The notes: generated by a model not told the origin, from the letters alone. DNA of 52,218 nt from Paraburkholderia sp. LEh10 (GCF_017814945.1 NZ_JAGIPX010000057.1:1-52218); one strand, 5' to 3'. Positions 33,698-42,566 are shown, counted from the stretch's first letter. Program-made: numbers and translations.

Positions 33698-34969
33698 ATG
33701 GCGGACAAAAAAGGTTCTAACAGCGAAAAGCTGTTGTATTGCTCGTTCTGCGGTAAGAGCCAGCACGAAGTCAAAAAGCTGATTGCTGGCCCGTCGGTAT
33801 TCATCTGCGATGAATGTATCGACCTGTGCAACGAAATCATTCGCGACGAAGCAGCGGGCGCGGGTCTGGAGACGGGCCTGTCCAAATCCGATCTGCCTAG
33901 TCCGCAAGAAATCCGTGAAATTCTCGATCAATACGTGATCGGGCAGGAACGCGCGAAGAAAATTCTCGCCGTCGCGGTGTACAACCACTACAAGCGTCTT
34001 AAGCATCTCGACAAGAAGGACGACGTCGAGTTGTCGAAGAGCAACATCCTGCTGATCGGCCCGACGGGCTCCGGCAAGACATTGCTCGCGCAGACCCTTG
34101 CGCGCCTTCTGAACGTCCCGTTCGTGATCGCCGACGCGACCACGCTGACGGAAGCCGGCTATGTCGGTGAGGACGTCGAAAACATCATTCAGAAGCTGCT
34201 GCAAAACTGCAACTATGAAGTCGACAAGGCGCAGCGCGGCATCGTCTATATCGACGAAATCGACAAGATCAGCCGCAAGTCGGACAACCCGTCGATTACC
34301 CGCGACGTGTCGGGCGAGGGCGTGCAGCAGGCGCTGCTGAAGCTCGTCGAAGGCACGATGGCGTCGGTGCCGCCGCAAGGTGGTCGCAAGCATCCGAACC
34401 AGGATTTCATCCAGGTCGATACGACCAACATTCTGTTCATCTGCGGCGGTGCGTTCGACGGCCTTGAAAAGGTGATCGTCGACCGTACGGAAAAAACGGG
34501 GATCGGTTTCGGCGCCAGCGTCAAGAGCAAGCAGGATCGCGACGCGGGCGAGGTGCTGCGCGAAGTCGAGCCGGAAGATCTCATCAAATTCGGCCTGATT
34601 CCGGAACTGATCGGACGTCTGCCCGTTGTGGCGACGCTCGGCAAGCTGGACGAAGCCGCGCTGATGAAGATTCTGGTGGAACCCAAGAACGCGCTCGTCA
34701 AGCAGTATCACAAGCTGTTCAACATGGAGCGCGTCGAGCTGGAGATCCGCCCGGCGGCGTTGCAGGCCATCGCGCGCAAGGCTATCCGCCGCAAGACGGG
34801 GGCACGGGGCTTGCGGTCGATTCTGGAACAGGCGTTGCTCGACGTCATGTACGAACTGCCGGCAATGAAGGGCGTGAGCAAAGTCATTATTGACGACAAT
34901 GTCATTGATGGTGACGGAAAGCCGCTACTGATCTACGAAGACGCGCCGAAGGTCGCGGGTTCGAATTGA
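33698..34969 (+). CDS. clpX: Clp protease ATPase subunit ClpX
   Basis: Encodes 423 residues. ATG 33698 has GGAGG upstream; an earlier frame start (33647) is not family-like. It is an AAA+ unfoldase that recognises tagged proteins and feeds ClpP. The N-terminal C4 zinc-binding domain has Cys15, Cys18, Cys37 and Cys40. Walker A GPTGSGKT lies at 121-128, pore-loop region GYVGEDVEN follows, Walker B is GIVYIDEIDKI, and sensor 2 is in RKTGARGLRSILE. The ClpP-docking IGF-type loop is at GIGFGASVKS. A strong terminator follows the gene. Confidence 0.98.
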   Translation: MADKKGSNSEKLLYCSFCGKSQHEVKKLIAGPSVFICDECIDLCNEIIRDEAAGAGLETGLSKSDLPSPQEIREILDQYVIGQERAKKILAVAVYNHYKRLKHLDKKDDVELSKSNILLIGPTGSGKTLLAQTLARLLNVPFVIADATTLTEAGYVGEDVENIIQKLLQNCNYEVDKAQRGIVYIDEIDKISRKSDNPSITRDVSGEGVQQALLKLVEGTMASVPPQGGRKHPNQDFIQVDTTNILFICGGAFDGLEKVIVDRTEKTGIGFGASVKSKQDRDAGEVLREVEPEDLIKFGLIPELIGRLPVVATLGKLDEAALMKILVEPKNALVKQYHKLFNMERVELEIRPAALQAIARKAIRRKTGARGLRSILEQALLDVMYELPAMKGVSKVIIDDNVIDGDGKPLLIYEDAPKVAGSN

Positions 34970-34988
34970 TCGGCTGCGCGATTTTTGA

Positions 34989-35024
34989 AAAAAAGCCGTT
35001 CATGGCGACGTGAACGGCTTTTTT
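34989..35024 (+). terminator. Terminator after clpX
   Basis: AAAAAAGCCGTTCA (34989-35002) pairs with TGAACGGCTTTTTT (35011-35024) across an 8-base loop. It isolates lon from the clp genes. Confidence 0.92.
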
Positions 35025-35089
35025 CGTTTATCGTGTCGTCAGGATGGACCGTTTTTCTGGAGTCACTGAACTTTTCCCACACGCGGAGG

Positions 35090-35117
35090 CTTGCAATCTT
35101 TTTTGGCGGCCTCAACT
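35090..35117 (+). promoter_or_regulatory. Candidate heat-shock (sigma-32) promoter for lon
   Basis: CTTGCAA (35090-35096) and CCTCAACT (35110-35117) are spaced by 13 bp and match the sigma-32 consensus CTTGAAA/CCCCATNT at six of seven and five of seven informative positions. It sits 35 bp before the lon ATG, downstream of the clpX terminator. lon is heat-shock controlled in E. coli; here it is a sequence-based inference. Confidence 0.4.
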
Positions 35118-35152
35118 ATCGAACAAACTGATTCCACTCATGGGGAAATGAA

Positions 35153-37570
35153 ATGTCAGGAACCCAACTCCTCCCGCCGGAACGCGTCACACTTCCGCTG
35201 CTCCCGCTGCGCGACGTAGTCGTTTTCCCGCATATGGTGATTCCGCTGTTCGTGGGTCGCCCGAAGTCGATCAAGGCGTTGGAAGCCGCGATGGAAGGTG
35301 GCAAGCACATCATGCTTGTCGCCCAGAAGACGGCGGCCAAAGACGAGCCGACCGAAAAGGACATGTATGAAGTAGGGTGTATCGCCAACATCCTGCAAAT
35401 GCTGAAGCTGCCCGATGGCACCGTGAAGGTGCTGGTCGAAGGCCTGCAGCGCGCAAAAACACTGTCGATCGAAGAGCAGGAAACGCAATTCTCGTGCGAA
35501 GTCATGCCGCTCGAGCCGGACCACGCCGACAGCGCAGAAACGGAAGCGCTGCGCCGCGCGATCGTCTCGCAGTTCGACCAGTACGTGAAGCTGAACAAGA
35601 AGATCCCGCCGGAGATTCTGACCTCGCTGTCGGGCATCGATGAAGCCGGGCGTCTCGCCGATACGATCGCAGCGCATCTGCCTCTCAAGCTCGACCAGAA
35701 GCAGCAGATCCTCGAAATGTTCCCGGTCATCGAGCGCCTCGAACATCTGCTCGCGCAACTCGAAGCCGAGATCGACATCCTGCAGGTCGAAAAGCGCATC
35801 CGCGGGCGCGTCAAGCGCCAGATGGAGAAGAGCCAGCGCGAGTACTACCTGAACGAGCAGGTCAAGGCAATCCAGAAGGAACTGGGCGAAGGCGAAGAGG
35901 GTGCCGATCTCGAAGAGCTCGAGAAGCGCATCACCGCCGCGCGCATGCCGAAGGAAGCCAAGAAGAAGGCGGACGCCGAGCTGAAGAAGCTCAAGCTGAT
36001 GTCGCCGATGTCGGCGGAAGCGACCGTCGTGCGCAACTACATCGACACGCTGATCGGCTTGCCGTGGCGCAAGAAGAGCAAGGTCAACAACGACCTGTCG
36101 AATGCCGAGCGCGTGCTCGACGAAGACCACTTCGGTCTTGAAAAGGTCAAGGAACGCATTCTCGAGTACCTCGCGGTTCAACAGCGCGTGGACAAAGTGA
36201 AGGCGCCGATCCTGTGCCTCGTCGGGCCGCCGGGCGTCGGCAAGACGTCGCTGGGCCAGTCGATTGCGCGTGCAACGAACCGCAAGTTTGTGCGTATGGC
36301 GCTGGGCGGTGTGCGTGACGAAGCCGAGATTCGCGGCCACCGTCGTACGTACATCGGTTCGATGCCGGGCAAGATCCTGCAGAGCCTGACCAAGGTCGGC
36401 GTGCGCAATCCGCTCTTCCTGCTCGACGAAGTCGACAAGATGGGCATGGATTTCCGCGGCGATCCGTCGTCGGCACTGCTCGAAGTGCTCGATCCGGAAC
36501 AGAACCACACGTTCGCCGACCACTACGTCGAGGTCGACTTCGACCTGTCGGACGTGATGTTCGTTGCGACGTCGAACTCGCTGAACATCCCGCCGCCGCT
36601 GCTCGACCGGATGGAAGTGATCCGTCTGTCGGGTTACACGGAAGACGAGAAGGTCAGCATCGCGCAACGTTATCTGCTGCCCAAGCAGAAGAAGAACAAC
36701 GGCCTGAAGGCCGGCGAGATCGAAGTCACGGAAGCCGCAATCCGCGACATCATTCGCTACTACACGCGTGAAGCGGGCGTGCGTTCGCTCGAGCGTGAAG
36801 TGTCGAAGATCTGCCGCAAGGTCGTGAAGATGCTTCTGCTGAAGAAGGCGGATAACGCGGTGACGGTCGACGGCGCCAACCTCGACACGTTCCTCGGCGT
36901 GCGCAAGTACGATTTCGGTCTGGCCGCGAAGGAAAACCAGATCGGCCAGGTGACGGGTCTCGCGTGGACGGAAGTCGGCGGCGACCTGCTGACGATCGAA
37001 GCTGCCGTGATGCCGGGCAAGGGCAATGTGATCCGCACGGGCTCGCTCGGCGACGTGATGAAGGAATCCGTCGAAGCCGCGCGTTCGGTGGTGCGTTCGC
37101 GTTCGCGCCGTCTGGGTATCAAGGACGAGGCGTTCGAGAAGCAGGACATCCACATTCACGTGCCGGAAGGTGCGACGCCGAAGGACGGTCCGTCCGCCGG
37201 TATCGCGATGACGACGGCGCTGGTGTCGGTGCTCACGGGCATCCCCGTGCGCGCGGATGTCGCGATGACGGGTGAAATCACGCTGCGCGGCGAAGTGCTG
37301 CCGATCGGCGGGCTGAAGGAAAAGCTGCTGGCAGCGCATCGCGGCGGCATCAAGCTCGTGCTGATCCCGGAAGAAAACGTCAAGGATCTGACGGAGATTC
37401 CGGACAACGTGAAAAACGCGATCGAAATCGTGCCTGTGCGCTGGATCGACAAGGTGCTGGAACTGGCGCTGGAGCGAACGCCGTCGCCGTTGCCGGACGA
37501 GGAGCCGAAGGCGGCAGCGCCCGTCGGTGAATCGAAAGACGCCGGCGCAAGCGATGTCGTGAAGCACTGA
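35153..37570 (+). CDS. lon: ATP-dependent protease Lon
   Basis: Encodes 805 residues. It degrades misfolded proteins and specific regulators. The N-terminal substrate-binding domain begins LLPLRDVVVFPHMVIPLFVGR; the coiled region carries EYYLNEQVKAIQKELG. The AAA+ module has Walker A GPPGVGKT (about 358-365) and Walker B FLLDEVDKMG. The protease domain has the Ser-Lys dyad: Ser681 in PKDGPSAGIAM and Lys724 in GGLKEKLLAAHRGG. The C-terminal ~25 residues (EEPKAAAPVGES) form an acidic, Ala-rich tail. It has its own terminators on both sides, so it forms its own unit. Confidence 0.98.
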   Translation: MSGTQLLPPERVTLPLLPLRDVVVFPHMVIPLFVGRPKSIKALEAAMEGGKHIMLVAQKTAAKDEPTEKDMYEVGCIANILQMLKLPDGTVKVLVEGLQRAKTLSIEEQETQFSCEVMPLEPDHADSAETEALRRAIVSQFDQYVKLNKKIPPEILTSLSGIDEAGRLADTIAAHLPLKLDQKQQILEMFPVIERLEHLLAQLEAEIDILQVEKRIRGRVKRQMEKSQREYYLNEQVKAIQKELGEGEEGADLEELEKRITAARMPKEAKKKADAELKKLKLMSPMSAEATVVRNYIDTLIGLPWRKKSKVNNDLSNAERVLDEDHFGLEKVKERILEYLAVQQRVDKVKAPILCLVGPPGVGKTSLGQSIARATNRKFVRMALGGVRDEAEIRGHRRTYIGSMPGKILQSLTKVGVRNPLFLLDEVDKMGMDFRGDPSSALLEVLDPEQNHTFADHYVEVDFDLSDVMFVATSNSLNIPPPLLDRMEVIRLSGYTEDEKVSIAQRYLLPKQKKNNGLKAGEIEVTEAAIRDIIRYYTREAGVRSLEREVSKICRKVVKMLLLKKADNAVTVDGANLDTFLGVRKYDFGLAAKENQIGQVTGLAWTEVGGDLLTIEAAVMPGKGNVIRTGSLGDVMKESVEAARSVVRSRSRRLGIKDEAFEKQDIHIHVPEGATPKDGPSAGIAMTTALVSVLTGIPVRADVAMTGEITLRGEVLPIGGLKEKLLAAHRGGIKLVLIPEENVKDLTEIPDNVKNAIEIVPVRWIDKVLELALERTPSPLPDEEPKAAAPVGESKDAGASDVVKH

Positions 37571-37620
37571 GCGTGTCACGCTGAGCGCACTGAATGGCTG
37601 ACGTCGTCGTCAGCGAGCGA

Positions 37621-37649
37621 AACCCGCGGCTTTGTCCGCGGGTTTTTTT
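37621..37649 (+). terminator. Terminator after lon
   Basis: AACCCGCGG (37621-37629) pairs with CCGCGGGTT (37636-37644) followed by five more T. Confidence 0.93.
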
Positions 37650-37809
37650 ATGGGTGATTTGAACGCGCGCAACGCAAACGTTCGCGAGTTGCCGCCATCA
37701 GGTCTGTCCCCCTCGTCGGATCGAACTGGTTGCACCCGCATCGATCGCTTTGCAGGATTTCGTTATCGGCAGACCCTCGATGAGCCCTTCCAATCCGGCG
37801 CGCCCCCGC

Positions 37810-37838
37810 TTGACACAAGGGTTTCGGCCCATTCTAAT
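37810..37838 (+). promoter_or_regulatory. Sigma-70 promoter of hupB
   Basis: TTGACA (37810-37815), 17-bp spacer, TCTAAT (37833-37838). It is a near-consensus vegetative promoter 88 bp upstream of the hupB start, fitting a highly expressed gene. Confidence 0.8.
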
Positions 37839-37926
37839 GAGTGGCCGGCAATTTCTGCCGTGCCGTAAATAACCGGGCGCATCAAGCGCTTTCATGATTG
37901 CCCAACTACATTCTCGGGGGCTTGGA

Positions 37927-38199
37927 ATGAATAAAACGGAACTGATCGATCACATCGCACAACAGGCCGACATTTCGAAGGCGGCAGCAGGGCGCGCGTT
38001 GGAGGCTGTGATCGGTGGTGTCAAAGGCACGTTGAAAAAAGGTGGTTCGGTTACGCTAGTCGGTTTTGGCACGTTCGCCGTCGGCAAGCGCACGGCTCGC
38101 ACGGGCCGCAATCCGCGCACGGGCGCAGCGATCAAGATCAAGGCAGCCAAGGTACCGAAATTTAGGCCTGGCAAAGCGCTAAAGGATGCATTAAACTAA
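37927..38199 (+). CDS. hupB: DNA-binding protein HU-beta
   Basis: Encodes 90 residues, the standard HU length. ATG 37927 is preceded by a G-rich binding site and gives MNKTELIDHIAQQADISKA. It is a nucleoid protein that bends DNA as a dimer. The helical body ends with GGSVTLVGFGTFAVGKR, followed by the DNA-binding beta-arm with TGRNPRTGAAIKI (intercalating Pro) and FRPGKALKDALN at the C-terminus. Its place after lon and before ppiD matches enteric and beta-proteobacterial gene order. Confidence 0.97.
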   Translation: MNKTELIDHIAQQADISKAAAGRALEAVIGGVKGTLKKGGSVTLVGFGTFAVGKRTARTGRNPRTGAAIKIKAAKVPKFRPGKALKDALN

Positions 38200-38266
38200 T
38201 GGGCTCGCTGCTTGATGAGTCTGCCGGTGCAGATCGGCGCACATCAGGCGGCGGCAATCTCGGAGC

Positions 38267-38342
38267 GGGTGCTTAGCTCAGTTGGTAGAGCGGCGCCCTT
38301 ACAAGGCGTAGGTCGGGAGTTCGAGCCTCTCAGCACCCACCA
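38267..38342 (+). tRNA. tRNA-Val (anticodon UAC)
   Basis: Acceptor stem GGGTGCT pairs with AGCACCC; CCA is encoded at 38340-38342. D-arm TTAGCTCAGTTGGTAGAG, anticodon loop CTTACAA giving UAC (Val), and TPsiC arm AGTTCGAGCCT. It lies 67 bp after hupB. Confidence 0.97.
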
Positions 38343-38384
38343 GTTCCAGATTGAAGTGACACGCTGCAGCATATGCAGCAGTTA

Positions 38385-38461
38385 GGAGTGGTAGTTCAGT
38401 CGGTTAGAATACCGGCCTGTCACGCCGGGGGTCGCGGGTTCGAGTCCCGTCCACTCCGCCA
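38385..38461 (+). tRNA. tRNA-Asp (anticodon GUC)
   Basis: Acceptor stem GGAGTGG pairs with CCACTCC; CCA is encoded (38459-38461). Anticodon stem-loop CCGGC-CTGTCAC-GCCGG gives GUC (Asp). TPsiC arm GGGTTCGAGTCCC. It follows tRNA-Val by 42 bp and both probably come from one transcript. Confidence 0.97.
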
Positions 38462-38470
38462 GTATCCTCG

Positions 38471-38497
38471 AAAGGCGAACTCCGGTTCGCCTTTTTT
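38471..38497 (+). terminator. Terminator after the tRNA pair
   Basis: AAAGGCGAAC, loop TCCG, GTTCGCCTTT, then TTT. It ends the tRNA transcript 63 bp before the ppiD start. Confidence 0.9.
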
Positions 38498-38559
38498 ATT
38501 GCCCGCTGTTGTACTATCGGGCGTTCCGTTTTTGGCATCTGACTTTTGCCTGCTCAAGC

Positions 38560-40491
38560 ATGCTCGATTTCTTCCGCAATCACCAACGTCTGATGATGTT
38601 CATGCTCATCCTGGTCATCCTGCCGGGTTTGGGCTTTGTGGGTATCCAGGGCTTCCGCGGCTTCTTTGACGAGAGCGCAAACGTCGCGAGCGTCAATGGC
38701 CACAAGATCACGCGCGCCGAATATGACAATTCGTGGCGTCAGCAGCTGGACCGCGCGCGTCAGGTGCTCGGCGGCCAGTTCGACGCGAAAGTGTTCGACA
38801 CGCCGGAGCGCCGCAAGGAAATGCTCGACGGCCTGATCCAGCAGCGCGTGCTCGCCGACGAAACGCAACGGCTGCACCTGACGGTCTCCGACGAGGCGCT
38901 GCGCCGCTCGTTGCTCGCCGATCCCGTCATTGGTTCACTGAAGAACCCGGACGGCTCGATCGACCTGAACAAGTACAAGGAACTCCTTGCGATGCAGGGC
39001 ATGACGCCCGACCAATATCAGGAGCAGGTCCGCTACAGCATGGCGATGCAGCAGTTGCCGGCCGCGATCACGCAGAGCGCGTTCACGCCGAAGACGCTCG
39101 CGCAGCACCTGACCGAACTGGCCGAACAGCAGCGCGAAGTGCAGGGTCTCGCGTTCCGCGCGAAGGAGTACGAGTCGAAGGTGCAGCCGACCGATGCGCA
39201 AATCCAGGCTTATTACGATGCGCATCGTGACGACTTTGCGACGCCTGCGACGGCGACGATCCAGTATCTCGTGCTGTCGCCTGCGGCGCTCGCTGCATCG
39301 GTGAATCCGAGCAATGCCGATCTCAAGAAGTTCTACGACGACAACATCGCGCACTACCGTACCGTCGGTGAGGTGCGGGCGAGCCACATCCTGATCTCTG
39401 CGCCGAAGGACGCAAGCGCCGCCGACAAGGAAAAGGCGAAGCAGAAGGCGCAGGAAATTCTCGCGCAGGTCAAGGCGCATCCGGACCAGTTCGCGCAGAT
39501 CGCCGAAAAGGACTCGCAGGATCCGGGTTCGGCGTCGAAGGGCGGGGATCTCGGCTACTTCAGCCCCGGCATGATCGCTGGCGGAAAGGCCTTCGACGAT
39601 GCCGTCTTCAAGATGAAGAAGGACGAGATCAGCGACCTGATCCAGTCTGACTTCGGCTATCACATCGTCAAGGTGACGGACGAGAAGCCGGCGGCGACGA
39701 AGCCGTTCGACGAAGTGAAGGAATCGATCGCGAAAGACCTGAAAACACAACTCGCGACCAAGGCGTTCGGCGACGATTCGGAAGGCTTCACGTCGACGGT
39801 CTACGAACAAGCGAAGAGCCTGCAACCCGCCGCGGACAAATACAAGCTGCAGCTCCAGACGGCGACGGTCACGCCGAAGCCGAACGGCGCGCTTCCGCCG
39901 GATAGCCCGCTGAACAATCCGAGGTTCCTCGCAGCCGTTTTCGCGAACGACGCGGTGAAGGACCGCAACAACACGCAGGCAATCGACGTCGGCGACAACA
40001 CGCTGATCGCCGCGCACGTCACCGACTACAAGCCGGCGACCGTGCCCGCGCTCGCTGCCATCAAGGACGCGGTGCGCCAGAAAGTCGTTGCGCAGCAGGC
40101 CGCCGATCTCGCTCGGAAGGAAGGCGAGGCGAAGCTGGCCGAGTTGCAGAAGTCGAAATCGACGGACGGTTTCTCGTCGGCGCTGAAGGTGTCGCGCAAC
40201 GAAGCACAGGGCGTGCCGCCGGCCGCATTGAGTGCAATTTACAAGGTCGATGCGCAAAAATTGCCGGCTTACGTGGGTGTTGACCTCGGCGCCGACGGTT
40301 ACGCGGTTTATCGCGTGAACGCCGTGGTTCCGACTGCCGCGGCCGACGAGAAGCGCCTTGCGGCAGCTCAACAGCAGATTTCGTCAGTCAATGCGCAGGC
40401 CGAAGCAGAGGCCTACCTCGACGCATTGCGTGACCGCTCGAAGGTGAAGATGTTCGGTTCACTCGAAACCACGCAGTCGGGCGGCGACTAA
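38560..40491 (+). CDS. ppiD: Periplasmic folding chaperone PpiD (SurA_N/PpiC)
   Basis: Encodes 643 residues. ATG 38560 starts directly at MLDFFRNHQRLMMFML; the upstream in-frame start overlaps the terminator. One N-terminal membrane helix (about 11-33) anchors it with the bulk in the periplasm. A SurA_N-like chaperone region (about 36-230, SVNGHKITRAEYDNSWRQQL) precedes a parvulin PpiC domain (about 273-375: RASHILISAPK, SQDPGSASKGGDLGYFSPG, IQSDFGYHIVKV). PpiD sits at the Sec translocon and helps newly exported proteins fold. Gene order hupB-ppiD is the same as in E. coli, here with two tRNAs inserted between. Confidence 0.95.
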   Translation: MLDFFRNHQRLMMFMLILVILPGLGFVGIQGFRGFFDESANVASVNGHKITRAEYDNSWRQQLDRARQVLGGQFDAKVFDTPERRKEMLDGLIQQRVLADETQRLHLTVSDEALRRSLLADPVIGSLKNPDGSIDLNKYKELLAMQGMTPDQYQEQVRYSMAMQQLPAAITQSAFTPKTLAQHLTELAEQQREVQGLAFRAKEYESKVQPTDAQIQAYYDAHRDDFATPATATIQYLVLSPAALAASVNPSNADLKKFYDDNIAHYRTVGEVRASHILISAPKDASAADKEKAKQKAQEILAQVKAHPDQFAQIAEKDSQDPGSASKGGDLGYFSPGMIAGGKAFDDAVFKMKKDEISDLIQSDFGYHIVKVTDEKPAATKPFDEVKESIAKDLKTQLATKAFGDDSEGFTSTVYEQAKSLQPAADKYKLQLQTATVTPKPNGALPPDSPLNNPRFLAAVFANDAVKDRNNTQAIDVGDNTLIAAHVTDYKPATVPALAAIKDAVRQKVVAQQAADLARKEGEAKLAELQKSKSTDGFSSALKVSRNEAQGVPPAALSAIYKVDAQKLPAYVGVDLGADGYAVYRVNAVVPTAAADEKRLAAAQQQISSVNAQAEAEAYLDALRDRSKVKMFGSLETTQSGGD

Positions 40492-40532
40492 GCTATCCGC
40501 TGTTCAAAGCCTCTTCCGGCGTTATCGGAAAA

Positions 40533-40560
40533 CAAAAACCCCGCCTAAGCGGGGTTTTTG
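40533..40560. terminator. Bidirectional terminator after ppiD
   Basis: CAAAAACCCCGC, loop CTAA, GCGGGGTTTTTG. The symmetrical A and T runs suit termination of ppiD (plus) and of the convergent lipoprotein gene (minus). Confidence 0.93.
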
Positions 40561-40583
40561 CTTCGGAGAAGCGTTCGGAAGCG

Positions 40584-40916
40584 TCACAGGCAGGCGCTGA
40601 TATCGCCTGTCGCGTCGCTGCCGGCAGCCCGGAAACCGACCCAGGTGCCCGCGCCCTGATAGCTCGGGCGCACGATGGCTGCCGCACCGTTCGGCGGCTG
40701 CTGGCCCGGCACATACACATCCATGGCCAGGTCGTTGGCGAGCGTGTCTTGCGCCACGACCTGCTGCTGCGACTTGTCCGCCCATTTCTTGGCGATGCAC
40801 TGGCCGACGACCTTTGGCGATTGCTGGCTGGTGCCGACGGACTGCACGCCGGCAGGCGGTTGCGCGGCGCATGCGGAAATGGCGACAGCCATAGCGATAA
40901 TCGGTAAGTATTTCAC
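40584..40916 (-). CDS. Small lipoprotein of unknown function
   Basis: Encodes 110 residues from GTG 40916, with AAGGAG eight bases upstream. The N-terminus MKYLPIIAMAVAISACAAQP carries a lipobox (ISAC, acylated Cys16). The mature part has GQCIAKKWADKSQQQVV and ends DISACL, leaving two further cysteines that may pair. No known domain is recognised. It converges with ppiD and shares its terminator. Likely anchored in the outer or inner membrane facing the periplasm. Confidence 0.8.
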   Translation of the reverse strand: MKYLPIIAMAVAISACAAQPPAGVQSVGTSQQSPKVVGQCIAKKWADKSQQQVVAQDTLANDLAMDVYVPGQQPPNGAAAIVRPSYQGAGTWVGFRAAGSDATGDISACL

Positions 40917-41053
40917 GTTATCTCCTTCCAGAAATCGCTCTAAGAGAGCCGGTTGTCGAAATCAGGCGAATCTGTCTGATCGACCGTGCCTCGTCGCGTT
41001 CGCCATTATTCGGAAACAAGTTGTTAGCGCGCCGTAACCTCGCTGTGACGCGT

Positions 41054-41782
41054 TCATCGAGATGACGTATGGAGCAGCGGCTTCAGCGCCGGCCACACGT
41101 TGTCGAGTAGCACGGGTTGTGCCCGCTGCGTCGGATGGATCTGATCCGCCTGGAACATGTCCGGCTTGTCTTCGATTCCAGCGAGAAGAAAGGGAACCAG
41201 TGGCACGCGCAACTGCTTCGATAGCTCGCCATACAAGCCATGGAACTTTTGCGTGTAGTCGGGGCCGTAATTGGGCGGGACGTACATGCCGATCAGCAGA
41301 ACCTTCGCATGACCTTGCTGGGCCTGTTCGATGATCGTGCGGAGATTGTCCTCGGTCGTGCTGAGGGGAACGCCGCGCAGTGCGTCGTTGGCGCCGAGTT
41401 CGACGATCACGATGGCGGGCTTGAGCCGCTGCATCAACGCCGGCATACGCGCGCGACCGCCGCTCGTGGTGTCGCCGCTGATGCTCGCATTCGCAACGTT
41501 ATAATCGATCCGCTCGCTCGACAGACGTTGGCGCATCAGCGCGACCCATCCGGTATCGCGAGGCAGACCGTATTCGGCGGAAATGCTGTCGCCGAGCACG
41601 ACGATCGTCGGCTTCGGCTGTTGCGTGTCGCTGCCTGCAGCATTGGCCGCCGCCGTGGCCTGAGTGGCAGTATTGGCAGCCTGAGCGGACGCCGATAACG
41701 TCGCGGCGAACACGACAGGAATACACGCTGCCTTCAGCGCCGCGATCAACCCAACGGCGCGCACTTTCAACCTACGCGTCAT
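41054..41782 (-). CDS. tesA: TesA-like SGNH hydrolase (arylesterase/lysophospholipase)
   Basis: Encodes 242 residues from ATG 41782; the adjacent ATG 41785 is equally possible. A signal peptide (about 1-35, core GLIAALKAACIPVVFAATLS, cleavage after ASAQA) exports it to the periplasm. SGNH blocks are complete: VVLGDSISAEYG (Ser66), the Gly in ISGDTTSGG, GANDALRG (Asn132), and DQIHPT (Asp213, His216). TesA enzymes hydrolyse thioesters, esters and lysophospholipids. It is back-to-back with the YbbA-type ABC ATPase gene, a pairing also found in E. coli. An Ala/Thr linker (about 36-56) follows the signal. Confidence 0.9.
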   Translation of the reverse strand: MTRRLKVRAVGLIAALKAACIPVVFAATLSASAQAANTATQATAAANAAGSDTQQPKPTIVVLGDSISAEYGLPRDTGWVALMRQRLSSERIDYNVANASISGDTTSGGRARMPALMQRLKPAIVIVELGANDALRGVPLSTTEDNLRTIIEQAQQGHAKVLLIGMYVPPNYGPDYTQKFHGLYGELSKQLRVPLVPFLLAGIEDKPDMFQADQIHPTQRAQPVLLDNVWPALKPLLHTSSR

Positions 41783-41783
41783 C

Positions 41784-42470
41784 ATGCAAAAGAAAACCGG
41801 TCCAGTCATCGAAGTGCGGGGTCTGTGCAAGAGGGTTAAGGATGCGACGGGCGAGTTGACGATCCTCGACAACATCGACCTGTCGATTCAGGCGAGCAGT
41901 CGCGTCGCGATCGTCGGCGCGTCGGGCTCGGGCAAGTCTACGCTGCTCGGGCTGCTCGCCGGGTTGGACAGCGCGACGTCGGGCTCGGTTCGTGTGCTCG
42001 GACGCGAACTGACGGCACTCGACGAAGACGGCCGTGCGGCGCTGCGCAACGGCTCCGTCGGCTTCGTATTCCAGTCTTTCCAGTTGATGCCGCATCTGAC
42101 GGCGTTCGAGAACGTTACCCTTCCGCTCGAGCTGCAAGGCGGCCTGTCGCCACGCGAAATCAATGCGCGCGCCCGAACGCTGCTGACGCAAGTCGGCTTG
42201 GGCGAGCGGATGCGGCACTACCCGAAATTGCTGTCGGGCGGCGAGCAGCAGCGCGTGGCGCTGGCGCGCGCGTTCGCGACGCATCCCGCCATCCTTTTCG
42301 CCGACGAACCGACGGGCAGTCTGGATGCCGCGACAGGTCATGCCGTCATCGATCTGATGTTCGAGATGAATCGCGCGAACGGCGCGACACTTGTGCTGGT
42401 CACGCACGATGTCGAACTGGCGCGCCGTTGCGACACAACCATCACGATCGAAGCAGGGCGCCTGATCTGA
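41784..42470 (+). CDS. ybbA: YbbA-type ABC transporter ATPase
   Basis: Encodes 228 residues of the LolD/MacB-like class. Walker A GASGSGKST (45-53), Q-loop FVFQSFQLMPHL, signature LSGGEQQRVALARA (150 onward), Walker B ILFADEP (170-176), and switch His in VTHDVEL. In E. coli ybbA is followed by the large permease gene ybbP, and the pair is adjacent to tesA. Here ybbA is followed by the converging pgi gene, and no permease is visible. The protein must work with a permease encoded elsewhere, or has lost it. No clear ribosome binding site is seen; its start codon abuts that of tesA. Confidence 0.9.
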   Translation: MQKKTGPVIEVRGLCKRVKDATGELTILDNIDLSIQASSRVAIVGASGSGKSTLLGLLAGLDSATSGSVRVLGRELTALDEDGRAALRNGSVGFVFQSFQLMPHLTAFENVTLPLELQGGLSPREINARARTLLTQVGLGERMRHYPKLLSGGEQQRVALARAFATHPAILFADEPTGSLDAATGHAVIDLMFEMNRANGATLVLVTHDVELARRCDTTITIEAGRLI

Positions 42471-42541
42471 GCGCGAGCAACGAGCCGTCAACGGCGAACC
42501 GCGACCCGAAGCGGCCGCGTGCGATGCAGCCACCAATGCAA

Positions 42542-42566
42542 ACGGGCCTCCGGATCGAAGGCCCGT
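42542..42566. terminator. Hairpin between convergent ybbA and pgi
   Basis: ACGGGCCT pairs with AGGCCCGT across a 9-base loop. No T-tract; a shared weak terminator is likely. Confidence 0.5.

Noticed and set aside
35156..37579. 807-codon minus-strand ORF opposite lon
   Set aside because: Antisense shadow with His/Arg bias; Lon is intact.
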